Shown here piece by piece: positions 17,657-27,281 of a stretch of DNA of 64,000 nucleotides. The notes under the pieces were generated by a model. It had not been told where the DNA came from. It saw nothing but the letters and a program-made list of their open reading frames with translations, and made no database searches. Position numbers and translations under genes: made by a program. Position 1 is the first letter of the stretch. Each line of letters begins with the position of its first letter. The stretch comes from Paenirhodobacter ferrireducens (lineage in GTDB: Bacteria > Pseudomonadota > Alphaproteobacteria > Rhodobacterales > Rhodobacteraceae): contig NZ_SAVB01000006.1 of the NCBI RefSeq assembly GCF_004022265.1, positions 1 to 64,000 on the forward strand, written 5' to 3'.

Positions 17657-17795
17657 GGAAGTCTCCTGGCAAGCTCTTTCGCACAGAGTCGCAGCCAACT
17701 GCCATACATGCGGGGGGGTGTCAAAGCCTTTTCGCGCTTTCTGCCCCGCGGCGGCGCTCGTGTGCCGCGAACCGCCCCGAAGCCCCGGAAGACCG

Positions 17796-18494
17796 ATGGA
17801 CTCAAGCCGTTTCACCCTGCCTGACCTGCCCGGCGTCGCGCTCACGCTGCGCCGCTCGGCCCGGGCGCGGCGGTTCAGCCTGCGGGTGTCGCGACTCGAT
17901 GGGCAGGTGGTGCTGACCCTGCCGACCCGTGCGCCGCTCGCCGAGGCGCTGGCCTTCGCGCAGGGCCATGGCGAGTGGCTGCGCCGCACGCTGGCCGCGA
18001 TGCCGGCGTTGCGCCGCCCGGCCTTCGGCGCCACCCTGCCGGTCGAGGGCGAGGAGCGGCGGATCGAGCCGGGCGCGGTGCGGGCGCCGCGGCTCGAACC
18101 CGGGCGGCTGATCGTGCCGCCGGGCGAGGACCGGCTGGCGACGCGGCTCGAGGCCTTCCTGCGCCATTGCGCCCGGCTGCGCCTGCAGGCCGCGACCGAG
18201 CGCCACGCCGAGGTGCTGGGCCGTCCCTTCCGCCGCATCACCCTGCGCGACACCCGCTCGCGCTGGGGCTCCTGCGCGGCCGACGGCTCGCTCTCCTATT
18301 CCTGGCGGCTGATCATGGCGCCGCCCGCCGTGCTTGATTACGTCGCGGCGCATGAGGTCGCGCATCTGGCGCAGATGAACCATTCGCCCGCCTTCTGGGC
18401 CGAGGTGGCGCGACTGATGCCCGATTACGCTCCGCATCGCGCCTGGCTGAAGCGCGAGGGGGGCGCGTTGCAGGCGATCCGCTTCCGCGACTGA
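17796..18494 (+). CDS. M48/SprT-like zinc metallopeptidase (YgjP-type, DUF45)
   Basis: The 232-residue protein has a zinc-binding HEVAHLAQMNHSPAFW motif near residue 185 and the upstream RDTRSRWGSCAADGSLSYSWRL typical of YgjP/DUF45 proteins. A beta-rich N-terminal domain (VALTLRRSARARRFSLRVS) is present. The protease is predicted cytosolic, with no signal peptide. ATG 17796 has GGAAG just upstream. The role in vivo is not known from context. Confidence 0.9.
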   Translation: MDSSRFTLPDLPGVALTLRRSARARRFSLRVSRLDGQVVLTLPTRAPLAEALAFAQGHGEWLRRTLAAMPALRRPAFGATLPVEGEERRIEPGAVRAPRLEPGRLIVPPGEDRLATRLEAFLRHCARLRLQAATERHAEVLGRPFRRITLRDTRSRWGSCAADGSLSYSWRLIMAPPAVLDYVAAHEVAHLAQMNHSPAFWAEVARLMPDYAPHRAWLKREGGALQAIRFRD

Positions 18495-18504
18495 CGGCGC
18501 GGCA

Positions 18505-18533
18505 TTGACGCGGGGCGGATTCGTGATCACATA
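18505..18533 (+). promoter_or_regulatory. Promoter of the GntR gene with an overlapping GTGATCAC site
   Basis: TTGACG (18505-18510) is followed after 17 bases by a weak -10 (CACATA, 18528-18533), which would place the start of transcription on the A of the ATG at 18540. GTGATCAC (18523-18530) overlaps the -10, as an autorepression site would. The same palindrome lies upstream of sucC and sdhC. Confidence 0.5.
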
Positions 18534-18539
18534 CGCCCC

Positions 18540-19187
18540 ATGACCACGATCACCACCCGCCCGATCGAGACCGCCGCGCATGACCGGATCTACCGCACGC
18601 TGCGGCTGCAGATCATGCATGGCGAGCTGGCCCCCGGCCAGGCGCTGACCCTGCGCGGGCTGGCGAAACAGTTCGACGTCTCGATGACCCCGGTGCGCGA
18701 GGCGCTGCGCCGGCTGATTGCCGAGGGCGCGCTGATGCTCTCCTCCTCGGGCCGGGTGACGACGCCGGAGCTGTCGAACGAGCGGATCGAGGAGCTTGCC
18801 GCGCTGCGTGCGCTGATCGAGCCGGAACTCGCCTCCCGCGCCCTGCCGCGCGCCCACCTCGCGCTGATCGACCGGCTCGGCGCGATCAACACCGCGAATG
18901 CCGAGGCGGTCGCCAAGCATGACGCCGTGGGCTACATCCGCACCAATCTCGAGTTCCACCGCACCCTTTACCTGCGCGCGCAGGCGCCGGCGATGCTGGC
19001 GGTGATCGAGACCGTCTGGCTGCAGCTCGGCCCCACCATGCGCGCGCTCTACGGCCGGATCCAGCGCAACGAGCCGCCGCGCCACCACCGGCTGATCCTC
19101 GCCGCATTGCGGGCGGGCGACGAGCCGGGGCTGCGGCTTGCAGTGCGCACCGACGTGACCCAGGGGCTGCGCCACCTCGCGCAGTGA
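18540..19187 (+). CDS. GntR-family regulator with FCD ligand domain, probably leaderless
   Basis: The 215-residue protein has an N-terminal winged HTH (YRTLRLQIMHGELAPGQALTLRGLAKQFDVSMTPVREALRRL) and an all-helical FCD domain with metal/ligand residues (NLEFHRTLYLRA; RHHRLILAAL). Its mRNA probably starts at the ATG: the predicted promoter ends 6 bases before it and no Shine-Dalgarno is present. It is the best candidate in the window to bind the GTGATCAC sites at 18523, 29478/29499 and 35940/35961, which would make it a TCA-cycle regulator. A TCA regulator (AkgR) is described in Rhodobacter sphaeroides; orthology cannot be shown here. Confidence 0.85.
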   Translation: MTTITTRPIETAAHDRIYRTLRLQIMHGELAPGQALTLRGLAKQFDVSMTPVREALRRLIAEGALMLSSSGRVTTPELSNERIEELAALRALIEPELASRALPRAHLALIDRLGAINTANAEAVAKHDAVGYIRTNLEFHRTLYLRAQAPAMLAVIETVWLQLGPTMRALYGRIQRNEPPRHHRLILAALRAGDEPGLRLAVRTDVTQGLRHLAQ

Positions 19188-19256
19188 AGCACGGGCAGGG
19201 CAGGGGGATTGACCTTTCCGCGCCCGGGGGCATGCTGGCCCGAAACGGAGGTGCCG

Positions 19257-19754
19257 ATGAGCGAGACCCTGACCGACGACGAGCGAAAAGTGCTCGAGAT
19301 GACGGTGCTGATGACGCCGGACATGGCGAATTTCTCGGGCAAGGTGCATGGCGGCGCGCTCTTGAACTGGCTCGACCGCGTCGCCTTCTCGCTCGCCTCG
19401 CGCTATTCGGGGCGCTATGCGGTGACGCTGTCGGTCGATCAGGTGACCTTCAAGGAGCCGATCCATGTGGGCGAGCTGGTCCTTTTCCGCGCCGCGGTGA
19501 ACCACACCGGGCGCAGCTCGATGGAGATCGGCATCCGGGTCGAGGCCGAGAACATCACCCGCGGCACCCGGCGGCACACCAACAGCTGCTATTTCACCAT
19601 GGTCGCGGTCGATGACGAGGGGCGGCCCGCCGAAGTGCCACGGCTGCTGCCCGCGACCGAGGTCGAGACGCAGCGCTGGAAGGCCGCGGAGATCCGCAAG
19701 GCCCTGCGGCGCGAGTTCGCGGCGAAGATGGCGGCGACCTCGGAGGCGGGCTGA
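19257..19754 (+). CDS. Acyl-CoA thioesterase, hotdog fold (YciA-like)
   Basis: The 165-residue protein is a single hotdog domain with VHGGALLNWLDRVAFSLA and the catalytic Asp/helix region typical of acyl-CoA hydrolases. The paired strands VTLSVDQVTFKEPI and NHTGRSSMEIGIRVEAEN follow. A C-terminal basic helix extends it. It hydrolyses acyl-CoA to acid and CoA in the cytosol; chain-length specificity is not visible. ACGGAGG precedes ATG 19257. A hairpin terminator lies beyond its stop. Confidence 0.85.
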   Translation: MSETLTDDERKVLEMTVLMTPDMANFSGKVHGGALLNWLDRVAFSLASRYSGRYAVTLSVDQVTFKEPIHVGELVLFRAAVNHTGRSSMEIGIRVEAENITRGTRRHTNSCYFTMVAVDDEGRPAEVPRLLPATEVETQRWKAAEIRKALRREFAAKMAATSEAG

Positions 19755-19843
19755 GCCGCGGCGGCGGGCCGCGCTGCCCGGCTCTGGGCCTGCCGTGCCG
19801 AGTTGGCGGAACTATGCGGCGGATCTCGCCTGCGCAAATGAAG

Positions 19844-19867
19844 AAAGGCGGCCCGAGGGCCGCCTTT
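19844..19867. terminator. Bidirectional terminator between thioesterase and lpdA
   Basis: AAAGGCGGCCC (19844-19854) is complementary to GGGCCGCCTTT (19857-19867) around a 2-base loop, with A and T flanks that serve both strands. It lies 25 bases past the lpdA stop. Confidence 0.75.
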
Positions 19868-19892
19868 CCGATGTTCGTGGCAGGCCGGGGCC

Positions 19893-21281
19893 TCAGGCGT
19901 GGATTGCGCCATCGCCGCAGGCGAGCGCCGCCTCGCGCACCGCTTCCGAGAAGGTCGGGTGGGCGTGGCAGGTCAGCGCGATATCCTGCGCCGAGGCACC
20001 AAATTCCATCGCGACGCAGATCTCGTGGATCAGCTCGCCCGCCGACGGCCCGATGATGTGGCAGCCGAGGATGCGGTCGGTGCCCGCATCGACGATCAGC
20101 TTCACGAAGCCCTCCGACTGGAACACCGCCTTCGCCCGGCCGTTGCCCATGAAGGAGAACTTGCCGACCTTGTAGGCGCGGCCTTCCTGCTTCAGCACCT
20201 CTTCGGTCTTGCCGACCGAGGCCACCTCGGGGGTGGTGTAGATCACGCCCGGGATCACGTCATAGTTCACGTGGCCATGCTTGCCGGCGATCACCTCGGC
20301 CACCGCCATGCCCTCGTCCTCGGCCTTGTGGGCGAGCATCGGGCCGACGATCGCGTCGCCGATCGCGTAGATGCCCTTCACCGAGGTCGCCCAATGCGCG
20401 TCGGTCTTCACCTGGCCGCGCGGCAGCATCTCGACGCCGAGCGCCTCGAGGCCGAGACCCGCGGTATAGGGCTTGCGGCCGGTCGCGACGAGCACCACCT
20501 CGGCCTCGATCGCGGCCTCACTCTCGTCCTTGCGCAGCTTGTATTTGACGGTGTTCTTGCCCTTGCCCTTCTCGACGCCCTGCACCGCGGCGCCGAGGAC
20601 GAACTTCAGCCCCTGCTTGGTGAGGATCTTCTGGAAGTTCTTGGCAACCTCGCCGTCCATGCCCGGGGTGATCGCGTCGAGATATTCGACGACGGTCACT
20701 TCGGTGCCGAGGCGGGCATAGACCGAGCCCATCTCGAGGCCGATGACGCCGGCGCCGATGACCACCATCGACTTCGGGATCTTCGGCAGCGAGAGCGCGC
20801 CGGTCGAGGTGACGACGGTGTCCTCGTCGATCTCGATGCCCGGCAGCGAGGCCGGTTCCGAGCCGGTGGCGATCACGATCGCCTTGGCCGAGTGGACCTC
20901 GTCGCCCACCTTCACCTGACCCGCGGCCGGGATCGAGCCCCAGCCCTGCAGGTAGGTCACCTTGTTCTTCTTGAACAGGAACTCGATGCCCTTGGTGTTG
21001 CCGTCGATGACGTCCTGCTTGTAGGACTGCATCTTCGCCCAGTCGACCTTCACCTTGGCGCCGGTGAGGCCCATCTTCTCGAAGTTCTCGTGCACCTCGT
21101 GCAGGTGGTGCGTGGCGTTCAGCAGCGCCTTCGAGGGGATGCAGCCGACGTTCAGGCAGGTGCCGCCAAGGGCGCCACGGCCCTCGACACAGGCGGTCTT
21201 GAGGCCCAGCTGGGCGCAGCGGATCGCACAGACATAGCCACCCGGGCCGCCGCCGATCACGATCACATCAAATTCTGCCAT
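19893..21281 (-). CDS. lpdA: Dihydrolipoyl dehydrogenase (E3)
   Basis: The 462-residue FAD flavoprotein carries [19 protein letters not shown], the redox-active pair in [16 protein letters not shown], the second NAD-binding loop [12 protein letters not shown], and the C-terminal catalytic [15 protein letters not shown]. It reoxidises dihydrolipoamide of OdhB (and probably other 2-oxo acid dehydrogenases) with NAD+. It is the last enzyme gene of the leftward sucCD-odhAB-lpd cluster, separated from odhB by a small lipoprotein gene. Confidence 0.97.
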   Translation of the reverse strand: MAEFDVIVIGGGPGGYVCAIRCAQLGLKTACVEGRGALGGTCLNVGCIPSKALLNATHHLHEVHENFEKMGLTGAKVKVDWAKMQSYKQDVIDGNTKGIEFLFKKNKVTYLQGWGSIPAAGQVKVGDEVHSAKAIVIATGSEPASLPGIEIDEDTVVTSTGALSLPKIPKSMVVIGAGVIGLEMGSVYARLGTEVTVVEYLDAITPGMDGEVAKNFQKILTKQGLKFVLGAAVQGVEKGKGKNTVKYKLRKDESEAAIEAEVVLVATGRKPYTAGLGLEALGVEMLPRGQVKTDAHWATSVKGIYAIGDAIVGPMLAHKAEDEGMAVAEVIAGKHGHVNYDVIPGVIYTTPEVASVGKTEEVLKQEGRAYKVGKFSFMGNGRAKAVFQSEGFVKLIVDAGTDRILGCHIIGPSAGELIHEICVAMEFGASAQDIALTCHAHPTFSEAVREAALACGDGAIHA

Positions 21282-21327
21282 TTAAACTCTCCTCAATTCG
21301 GATCGGACGCGCGGCGCCCGGTTGGTC

Positions 21328-21792
21328 TCAGCGGTGTCGCTTCAGTTCCGACATGGCCTGCGGATTCTGGACAAGCCACTGGACAATTGCAGTCTTATCG
21401 GCGCTGCCTTGGGTGAGCTGAACCAGCGTAACCGTGCAGCCGAGCGGCTGCGTGACCGCATTGGCCCTACGGCGCTCCCCCTCGCGGATGATGTTCGGCC
21501 CCAGGGCGGAAACAACACCCGGCATCGCTGCAATCTTGCCGCTTGCCGCTTTGTAGCTCGCCTCGTTCTCGCACTGCATCGCATAGGTCACGGTCATCAG
21601 CGATGGATCCGACTGGGTGATGCCATTGTACACGGACCCCTTTCTCAGCATCTCCCGCTTATAGCTAAATGCAGCGGTTTGATCGGCTGGGGGAACGGCG
21701 CTTGGTGCCGGTGCGCAGGCCGAAAGAAGGGGCAGGGCAAGAAGCCCCAGGGCGAAGCTGCGAATGCGGATAGACTTGACAGTGGTACTCAT
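21328..21792 (-). CDS. Predicted small lipoprotein between odhB and lpdA
   Basis: The 154-residue protein has a lipoprotein signal (LGLLALPLLSAC lipobox, lipidated Cys near residue 26), then an alpha/beta-like domain with two Cys in YAMQCENEASYKA and QPLGCTVTLVQL that may form a disulfide. I recognise no family. ATG 21792 gives the signal peptide directly. GC content looks lower than that of the flanking enzyme genes. It shares strand and tight spacing with the TCA genes, so it is probably co-transcribed. Confidence 0.7.
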   Translation of the reverse strand: MSTTVKSIRIRSFALGLLALPLLSACAPAPSAVPPADQTAAFSYKREMLRKGSVYNGITQSDPSLMTVTYAMQCENEASYKAASGKIAAMPGVVSALGPNIIREGERRRANAVTQPLGCTVTLVQLTQGSADKTAIVQWLVQNPQAMSELKRHR

Positions 21793-21872
21793 ACTTCTCG
21801 TGCAGACTGATGCGAGGGGGGCCGGTAAGGCAGCGAAGGAGCGGTGACGGCCTGAGCCGTCACCGCGAAGGA

Positions 21873-23405
21873 TCACAGATCCAGCAGCAGGCGGCGCGGG
21901 TCTTCAAGCGCTTCCTTGACGCGGACGAGGAAGGTCACGGCGCCCTTGCCGTCGACGATGCGGTGATCATAGCTCAGCGCCAGATACATCATCGGGCGGA
22001 TCACGATCTGGCCGTTCACCACGACCGGGCGATCCTGGATCTTGTGCATGCCGAGGATGCCCGACTGCGGCGGGTTCAGGATCGGCGAAGACATCAGCGA
22101 GCCGTAGACGCCGCCGTTCGAGATGGTGAAGGTGCCGCCCTGCATTTCCGCCATGGTCAGCTTGCCGTCACGGGCGCGCTTGCCCTTTTCGGAGATCGCC
22201 TTCTCGATGTCGGCGAACGACATCTGGTCGGCGTCGCGGATCACCGGAACGACGAGGCCCGTGGGCGTGCCCGCAGCCACGCCCATGTGGACGTAATGCT
22301 TGTAGACGACATCGCCGCCGTCGATCTCGGCGTTGACTTCCGGCACTTCCTTCAGCGCGTGGCAGCAGGCCTTGGTGAAGAAGGACATGAAGCCCATGCG
22401 GACGCCGTGCTTCTTCTCGAAGGCGTCCTTGTACTCGTTGCGCAGCGCCATGATCGCGGACATGTCGACCTCGTTGTAGGTCGTCAGCATCGCGGCGGTG
22501 TTCTGCGCATCCTTCAGGCGGCGGGCGATGGTGGCGCGCAGGCGCGTCATCTTCACGCGTTCCTCGCGGGCGGCGTCGTCCGACGAGACCGGGGCGCGCG
22601 GGGCCGAGGCCGGGGCGGGGGCGATCGAGACGGCCGGAGCGGCGGCAGCCTTGGCGGCGGCCGCGGCGACGTCTTCCTTCATGATCCGGCCGTCACGGCC
22701 GGTGCCGGTGACCTGCGAGGGGGTGAGGCCGGCTTCGGCCATCGCCTTCTTCGCGGCGGGCGCATCCTCGACATCCTTGCCGGCGGGCGCCGCGGCCGGG
22801 GCGGGGGCTGCGGCCGGAGCGGCGGCGGCAGGCGCGGCGACCGCACCGGCCGCGCCTTCGGCCACGACGGCAAGCTTCGCCGAGGCGGCGACGGTCGCGC
22901 CCTCGGGGGCGACGATCTCGGTCAGCACGCCGGCGACGGGCGAGGGAACCTCGACCGAGACCTTGTCGGTTTCAAGCTCGCACAGCATCTCGTCCTGCGC
23001 GACCGTGTCGCCCACTTTCTTGAACCAGGTGGAAACCGTGGCTTCCGACACGCTCTCGCCCAGGGCGGGCACCATCACGTCCGTCATCTTGACCTCTTTG
23101 GACTGTTGCGCGGCCGGCTGAGGGGCTGCCGCGCCTTCGGATTTGGGTTGCGGGGCGGGCGCCGCGGCGCCCGCTTCGTTGATCGTGGCGAGAAGGGCGT
23201 TCACGCCCACCGTCTCGCCCTCGGCGGCGACGATCTCGGCCAGCACACCCGCGGCGGGGGCCGGAACCTCGACGGTCACCTTGTCGGTCTCGAGCTCGCA
23301 CAGCATCTCGTCGGCGGCGACCGCGTCACCCGGTTTCTTGAACCAGGTGGCGACGGTGGCTTCCGAGACGCTCTCGCCAAGCGTGGGGACGCGGACTTCG
23401 GTCAT
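21873..23405 (-). CDS. odhB: 2-oxoglutarate dehydrogenase E2 with two lipoyl domains
   Basis: The 510-residue dihydrolipoyllysine succinyltransferase has two lipoyl domains (about 1-78 and 105-182), each with an ELETDKV lipoylation motif. A Pro/Ala linker, the E3-binding segment ([24 protein letters not shown], given here only as a location near residue 220) and the catalytic core ending in [16 protein letters not shown] follow. Most OdhB/SucB proteins have one lipoyl domain; two are seen in this family. It starts 3 bases after odhA and passes succinyl groups to CoA. Confidence 0.96.
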   Translation of the reverse strand: MTEVRVPTLGESVSEATVATWFKKPGDAVAADEMLCELETDKVTVEVPAPAAGVLAEIVAAEGETVGVNALLATINEAGAAAPAPQPKSEGAAAPQPAAQQSKEVKMTDVMVPALGESVSEATVSTWFKKVGDTVAQDEMLCELETDKVSVEVPSPVAGVLTEIVAPEGATVAASAKLAVVAEGAAGAVAAPAAAAPAAAPAPAAAPAGKDVEDAPAAKKAMAEAGLTPSQVTGTGRDGRIMKEDVAAAAAKAAAAPAVSIAPAPASAPRAPVSSDDAAREERVKMTRLRATIARRLKDAQNTAAMLTTYNEVDMSAIMALRNEYKDAFEKKHGVRMGFMSFFTKACCHALKEVPEVNAEIDGGDVVYKHYVHMGVAAGTPTGLVVPVIRDADQMSFADIEKAISEKGKRARDGKLTMAEMQGGTFTISNGGVYGSLMSSPILNPPQSGILGMHKIQDRPVVVNGQIVIRPMMYLALSYDHRIVDGKGAVTFLVRVKEALEDPRRLLLDL

Positions 23406-23408
23406 CGA

Positions 23409-26378
23409 TCAGCCCTCCAGCGCGTCGTTGACGAGCGCGTCCTGCTCCGCCTTGTGGCTCTTGGCAAGACCCGTCGCCGGCGAGGCCGAGGCGTTGCGGC
23501 CGGCATAGCGCGGACGCGAGTGCTTGGCGTCGATCTTCGACAGCACCCACTCGATGTTCGGCTCGACGAAGGTCCAGGCGCCCTGGTTCTTCGGCTCTTC
23601 CTGGCACCAGATCACCTCGGCGTCCTTGAAGCGCGAGAGCTCGGTCACCATCGAATGCGCCGGGAACGGGTAGAACTGTTCGAGGCGCAGGATGTAGACA
23701 TCCTCGAGGCCACGCTTGTCGCGCTCGGCCAGCAGGTCATAGTAGACCTTGCCCGAGCAGATCACGACGCGCTTGATCTCGCTGTCCGGCTTCACCCGGA
23801 ACTCCGAGTTGCCGTGCTTCTGCTGCACGTCGGCGTCGTCCCACATCACGCGGCGGAAGAAGGAGCCGGTGGTGAATTCCTCGGCCTTCGAGGTGCACAG
23901 CGGGTGACGCAGAAGCGACTTCGGCGTCATCAGGATCAGCGGCTTGCGGAAGTTGCGGTGGATCTGCCGGCGCAGGATGTGAAAGTAGTTCGCCGGGGTC
24001 GAGCAGTTCGCCACGATCCAGTTGTCTTCCGCCGAGAGCTGCAGGAAGCGTTCGAGACGGGCCGAGCTGTGCTCGGGGCCCTGGCCCTCGAAGCCGTGCG
24101 GCAGCAGGCAGACGAGGCCCGACATGCGCAGCCACTTGCGTTCGCCCGAGTTGATGAACTGGTCGAACATGATCTGCGCGCCGTTGGCGAAATCGCCGAA
24201 CTGAGCTTCCCACAGGGTGAGCGCGTTCGGCTCGGCCAGCGAATAGCCGTACTCGAAGCCGAGCACCGCATATTCCGACAGCATCGAGTCGATCACCTCG
24301 TAACGCGCCTGACCCGGCTTGATGTGGTTCAGCGGGTAGTAGCGTTCCTCGGTGGTCTGGTCGATGAAGGCGGAATGGCGCTGCGAGAAGGTGCCGCGGG
24401 TGCAGTCCTGACCGGACAGGCGCACCGCGAACCCTTCGGTGAGCAGCGAGCCGAAGGCCAGCGCCTCGGCCGTCGCCCAGTCGAAGCCGGCGCCGGTCTC
24501 GAACATCTTCTTCTTCGACTCGAGCAGACGCGCCACGGTCTTGTGGATGTCGAAGCTGTCGGGATGCGAGGTCAGCGCTTTGCCCAGCTCGGCCAGTTGC
24601 TCGGGCGAGATCGGGGTGACGCCGGCGTCATAGTCCTGCGTTTGCCGGTCGAGGTGCTTCCAGCGGCCGTCGAGCCAGTCGGCCTTGTTCGGTTTGAACG
24701 CCTTGCCGATCTCGAATTCCTCGTTCAGCTTCGCCTGGAAGGCGGCCTTCATGTCCTCGATCTCGCCTTCCGGGATCAGCCCGTCGGCAACGAGACGCTC
24801 GGTGTAGAGCTGCAGCGTGGTCTTGTGGCCCTTGATGTTCTTGTACATCGCCGGGTTGGTGAACATCGGCTCGTCGCCTTCGTTGTGACCGAAGCGGCGA
24901 TAGCAGAAGATGTCGATGACCACGTCCTTGTGGAACTTCTGGCGGAACTCGGTCGCCACCTTGGCGGCGTGCACCACCGCTTCCGGATCGTCGCCGTTGA
25001 CGTGGAAGATCGGGGCTTCCACCATCAGCGCGATATCGGTCGGGTAGGGCGAGGAGCGCGAGAAATGCGGCGCCGTGGTGAAGCCGATCTGGTTGTTCAC
25101 CACGATGTGGATGGTGCCGCCGGTGCGGTGGCCGCGGATGCCGGAAAGCTGGAAGCATTCCGCCACCACGCCCTGACCGGCGAAGGCCGCGTCACCATGC
25201 AGCAGCACCGCCATCACCTGGGTGCGGTCGGCGTCGTTCAGCTGGTCCTGCTTCGCGCGCACCTTGCCAAGCGCGACCGGGTTCACCGCCTCGAGGTGCG
25301 AGGGGTTGGCGGTCAGCGACAGGTGGACGGTGTGCTCGTCGAAGGTACGGTCGGCCGAGGCGCCGAGGTGATACTTCACGTCGCCCGAACCGTCGACGTC
25401 GTCGGGCTTGTAGGAACCGCCCTGGAATTCGTGGAAGATCGCCCGGTAGGGCTTCATCATCACGTTGGCCAGGACCGACAGACGGCCGCGGTGCGGCATG
25501 CCGAAGACGACCTCCTTCAGGCCGAGGTTGCCGCCGCGCTTGATGATCTGTTCCATCGCCGGGATCAGCGCTTCACCGCCGTCAAGGCCGAAGCGCTTGG
25601 TGCCCATGTACTTGACGTGCAGGAACTTCTCGAAGCCCTCGGCCTCGACCAGCTTGTTCAGGATGGCGCGGCGGCCTTCCCGGGTGAACTGGATCTCCTT
25701 GCCATAGCCCTCGATCCGCTCCTTCAGCCAGGCGGCTTCCTCGGGGTTCGAGATGTGCATGTACTGCAGCGCGAAGGTGCCGCAATAGGTGCGCTTCAGC
25801 ACGTCGATGATCTGCCGCATCGACGCGACCTGCAGGCCGAGCACGTTGTCGATGAAGATCGGGCGGTCCATGTCGGCATCGGTGAAGCCGTAGGACTTCG
25901 GGTCGAGCTCGGGGTGGCTCGTCTCGTCGCGCATGTGCAGCGGGTCGAGATCGGCGATCAGATGGCCGCGAATACGATAGGCGCGGATGATCATGATCGC
26001 GCGCACCGAGTCGAGAACGGCGCGCTTCACCGCGTCTTCGGAGACCTGCACGCCGGCCTCGGCGGCCTTCGCCTTGATCTTGTCGCCGGCAGCCTTGGCT
26101 TCCTTCGCCGGCACCATCGGCCATTCGCCGGTCAGCGCGCCGGTCAGGTCGTCATTCGGGCTCGGCGGCCAGTCGGAGCGCGCCCAGGATGCGCCCTGCG
26201 CCGATTTCTTCACGTCGAGCTCGTCGTCGCCGAGCGATGCGAAGAAGGCAGCCCAGGCGGTGTCGACCGAGCTCGGGTCGGCGGCGAAACGGGCGTAAAG
26301 CTGTTCGACGTAATCCGCGTTCGCGCCTTGCAGGAAGCTCGAGGCTTCGAACTGTTCGTTGGGGGATTGGTCATTCAT
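23409..26378 (-). CDS. odhA: 2-oxoglutarate dehydrogenase E1
   Basis: This is a 989-residue ThDP-dependent decarboxylase. The N-terminal helical region has ANADYVEQLYARFAADP. Core motifs include FGMPHRGRLSVLANV, HLGASADRTF, GDAAFAGQGVVAE, FGHNEGDEP (the ThDP/Mg region) and the C-terminal RLEQFYPFP...WCQEEPKNQGAW. Length and motif order are those of full E1. It forms the TCA-cycle oxoglutarate dehydrogenase complex with OdhB and Lpd. Confidence 0.97.
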   Translation of the reverse strand: MNDQSPNEQFEASSFLQGANADYVEQLYARFAADPSSVDTAWAAFFASLGDDELDVKKSAQGASWARSDWPPSPNDDLTGALTGEWPMVPAKEAKAAGDKIKAKAAEAGVQVSEDAVKRAVLDSVRAIMIIRAYRIRGHLIADLDPLHMRDETSHPELDPKSYGFTDADMDRPIFIDNVLGLQVASMRQIIDVLKRTYCGTFALQYMHISNPEEAAWLKERIEGYGKEIQFTREGRRAILNKLVEAEGFEKFLHVKYMGTKRFGLDGGEALIPAMEQIIKRGGNLGLKEVVFGMPHRGRLSVLANVMMKPYRAIFHEFQGGSYKPDDVDGSGDVKYHLGASADRTFDEHTVHLSLTANPSHLEAVNPVALGKVRAKQDQLNDADRTQVMAVLLHGDAAFAGQGVVAECFQLSGIRGHRTGGTIHIVVNNQIGFTTAPHFSRSSPYPTDIALMVEAPIFHVNGDDPEAVVHAAKVATEFRQKFHKDVVIDIFCYRRFGHNEGDEPMFTNPAMYKNIKGHKTTLQLYTERLVADGLIPEGEIEDMKAAFQAKLNEEFEIGKAFKPNKADWLDGRWKHLDRQTQDYDAGVTPISPEQLAELGKALTSHPDSFDIHKTVARLLESKKKMFETGAGFDWATAEALAFGSLLTEGFAVRLSGQDCTRGTFSQRHSAFIDQTTEERYYPLNHIKPGQARYEVIDSMLSEYAVLGFEYGYSLAEPNALTLWEAQFGDFANGAQIMFDQFINSGERKWLRMSGLVCLLPHGFEGQGPEHSSARLERFLQLSAEDNWIVANCSTPANYFHILRRQIHRNFRKPLILMTPKSLLRHPLCTSKAEEFTTGSFFRRVMWDDADVQQKHGNSEFRVKPDSEIKRVVICSGKVYYDLLAERDKRGLEDVYILRLEQFYPFPAHSMVTELSRFKDAEVIWCQEEPKNQGAWTFVEPNIEWVLSKIDAKHSRPRYAGRNASASPATGLAKSHKAEQDALVNDALEG

Positions 26379-26431
26379 GACGGTTGTCCTTGGAAACGGC
26401 TGAGGGGCCGGTGAGGGGCGGGTGTGGCGGA

Positions 26432-26800
26432 TCAGCCTGCGCAGTCCACCACGAGAACCTTGATGCCGGGTTCGCGGTCGCCCGGCTCGGTGACGAAGGA
26501 CGATTTCAGGCCCTTGCCGTAATGGCCACAGAGCTTCGCCGGCGCGGCTTTCACCGCGGTTTTGTCGGCGGCGAAGAAATCGAAATAGATATAGGCGCGC
26601 CTGGTGTCGCCCGAGATCGCCGAGACGGCATCGCCATTGATGCCGGTCATCTGCTCGAAGGTGCCGTGCGAGCGCTCGTCCTTCGGCACCGGCGGTGCCA
26701 GCGCGGCCGTCTCGGTGCTGCTGCCGGGGGCTGCAGTCATGCAGCCCGCGAGCATCAGCGCCGCCAGCGCGGCCGAGACAGCCGGAAGTCCACGTTTCAT
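26432..26800 (-). CDS. Predicted small lipoprotein upstream of odhA
   Basis: The 122-residue protein has a lipobox (ALAALMLAGC, Cys near residue 20), an acidic/Ala-rich linker and a domain ending KVLVVDCAG. Two further Cys (KLCGHYG and VDCAG) may pair. I recognise no family. ATG 26800 is chosen because AGGAG lies 10 bases upstream; an ATG 9 bases earlier would be too close to that site. It is on the TCA operon strand. Confidence 0.65.
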   Translation of the reverse strand: MKRGLPAVSAALAALMLAGCMTAAPGSSTETAALAPPVPKDERSHGTFEQMTGINGDAVSAISGDTRRAYIYFDFFAADKTAVKAAPAKLCGHYGKGLKSSFVTEPGDREPGIKVLVVDCAG

Positions 26801-26828
26801 TGTCTTCATACTCCTGCGGAACGCTGCG

Positions 26829-27155
26829 TCACTTGTAGGGATAGGCAGCGCCCGGTTGACCGGCCGCCTGGGCACAGGCTAGCTCGTATTCACCGCCGGC
26901 ATTCGCGGCCCCGCAGGTCGCGGCGGTGCCGGCGACGATGGAGCCGTTGGAACGGGCGGAATTGGCCACGGCGTAACCGGTCGAGCCGGTCGGCGTGGTT
27001 CCCTGCGGGACCTTGCTGGTGCCGATGATCGGATAGGTGGTGATCGGGCCGGATGCCGAAAGCGGGATCGGGTCCTTGCCGGGGCCGCCGCTGCAGGCTG
27101 CCAGCATCACGAGGGCAATGGCCGCGGCCAGGGTGCCAGACGTCACGTTTCTCAT
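26829..27155 (-). CDS. Predicted small lipoprotein between sucD and odhA
   Basis: The 108-residue protein has a signal peptide and lipobox (AIALVMLAAC, Cys near residue 21). The rest is Gly/Thr/Ser-rich and probably unstructured (PQGTTPTGSTGYAVANS), with two Cys near the C-terminus (ATCGAANAGGEYELACAQ). No family recognised. GGAGG lies 6 bases before ATG 27155. Its strand and position suggest co-transcription with sucCD and odhAB. Confidence 0.65.
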   Translation of the reverse strand: MRNVTSGTLAAAIALVMLAACSGGPGKDPIPLSASGPITTYPIIGTSKVPQGTTPTGSTGYAVANSARSNGSIVAGTAATCGAANAGGEYELACAQAAGQPGAAYPYK

Positions 27156-27281
27156 CTCAACCTCCGAACTCCGGCCGCGTCCGGCCTTTGGGATCACTCA
27201 GAAGGGCAGAACGGGCCATCGGGCCCGCTCGGCACTGCGGAGTGGGAATGGAGGCCGCGGTCTCCCGCGGCCTCCCGGAAC

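Noticed and set aside
20860-21270. CGATCACG stretches inside lpdA
   Set aside because: They are coding and differ from GTGATCAC at the first base; not counted as regulator sites.
21810-26414. A 1534-codon open frame on the plus strand opposite odhB and odhA
   Set aside because: It is the antisense shadow of two certain genes in GC-rich DNA. Its composition (Arg/His/Gly/Asp) matches no protein family.
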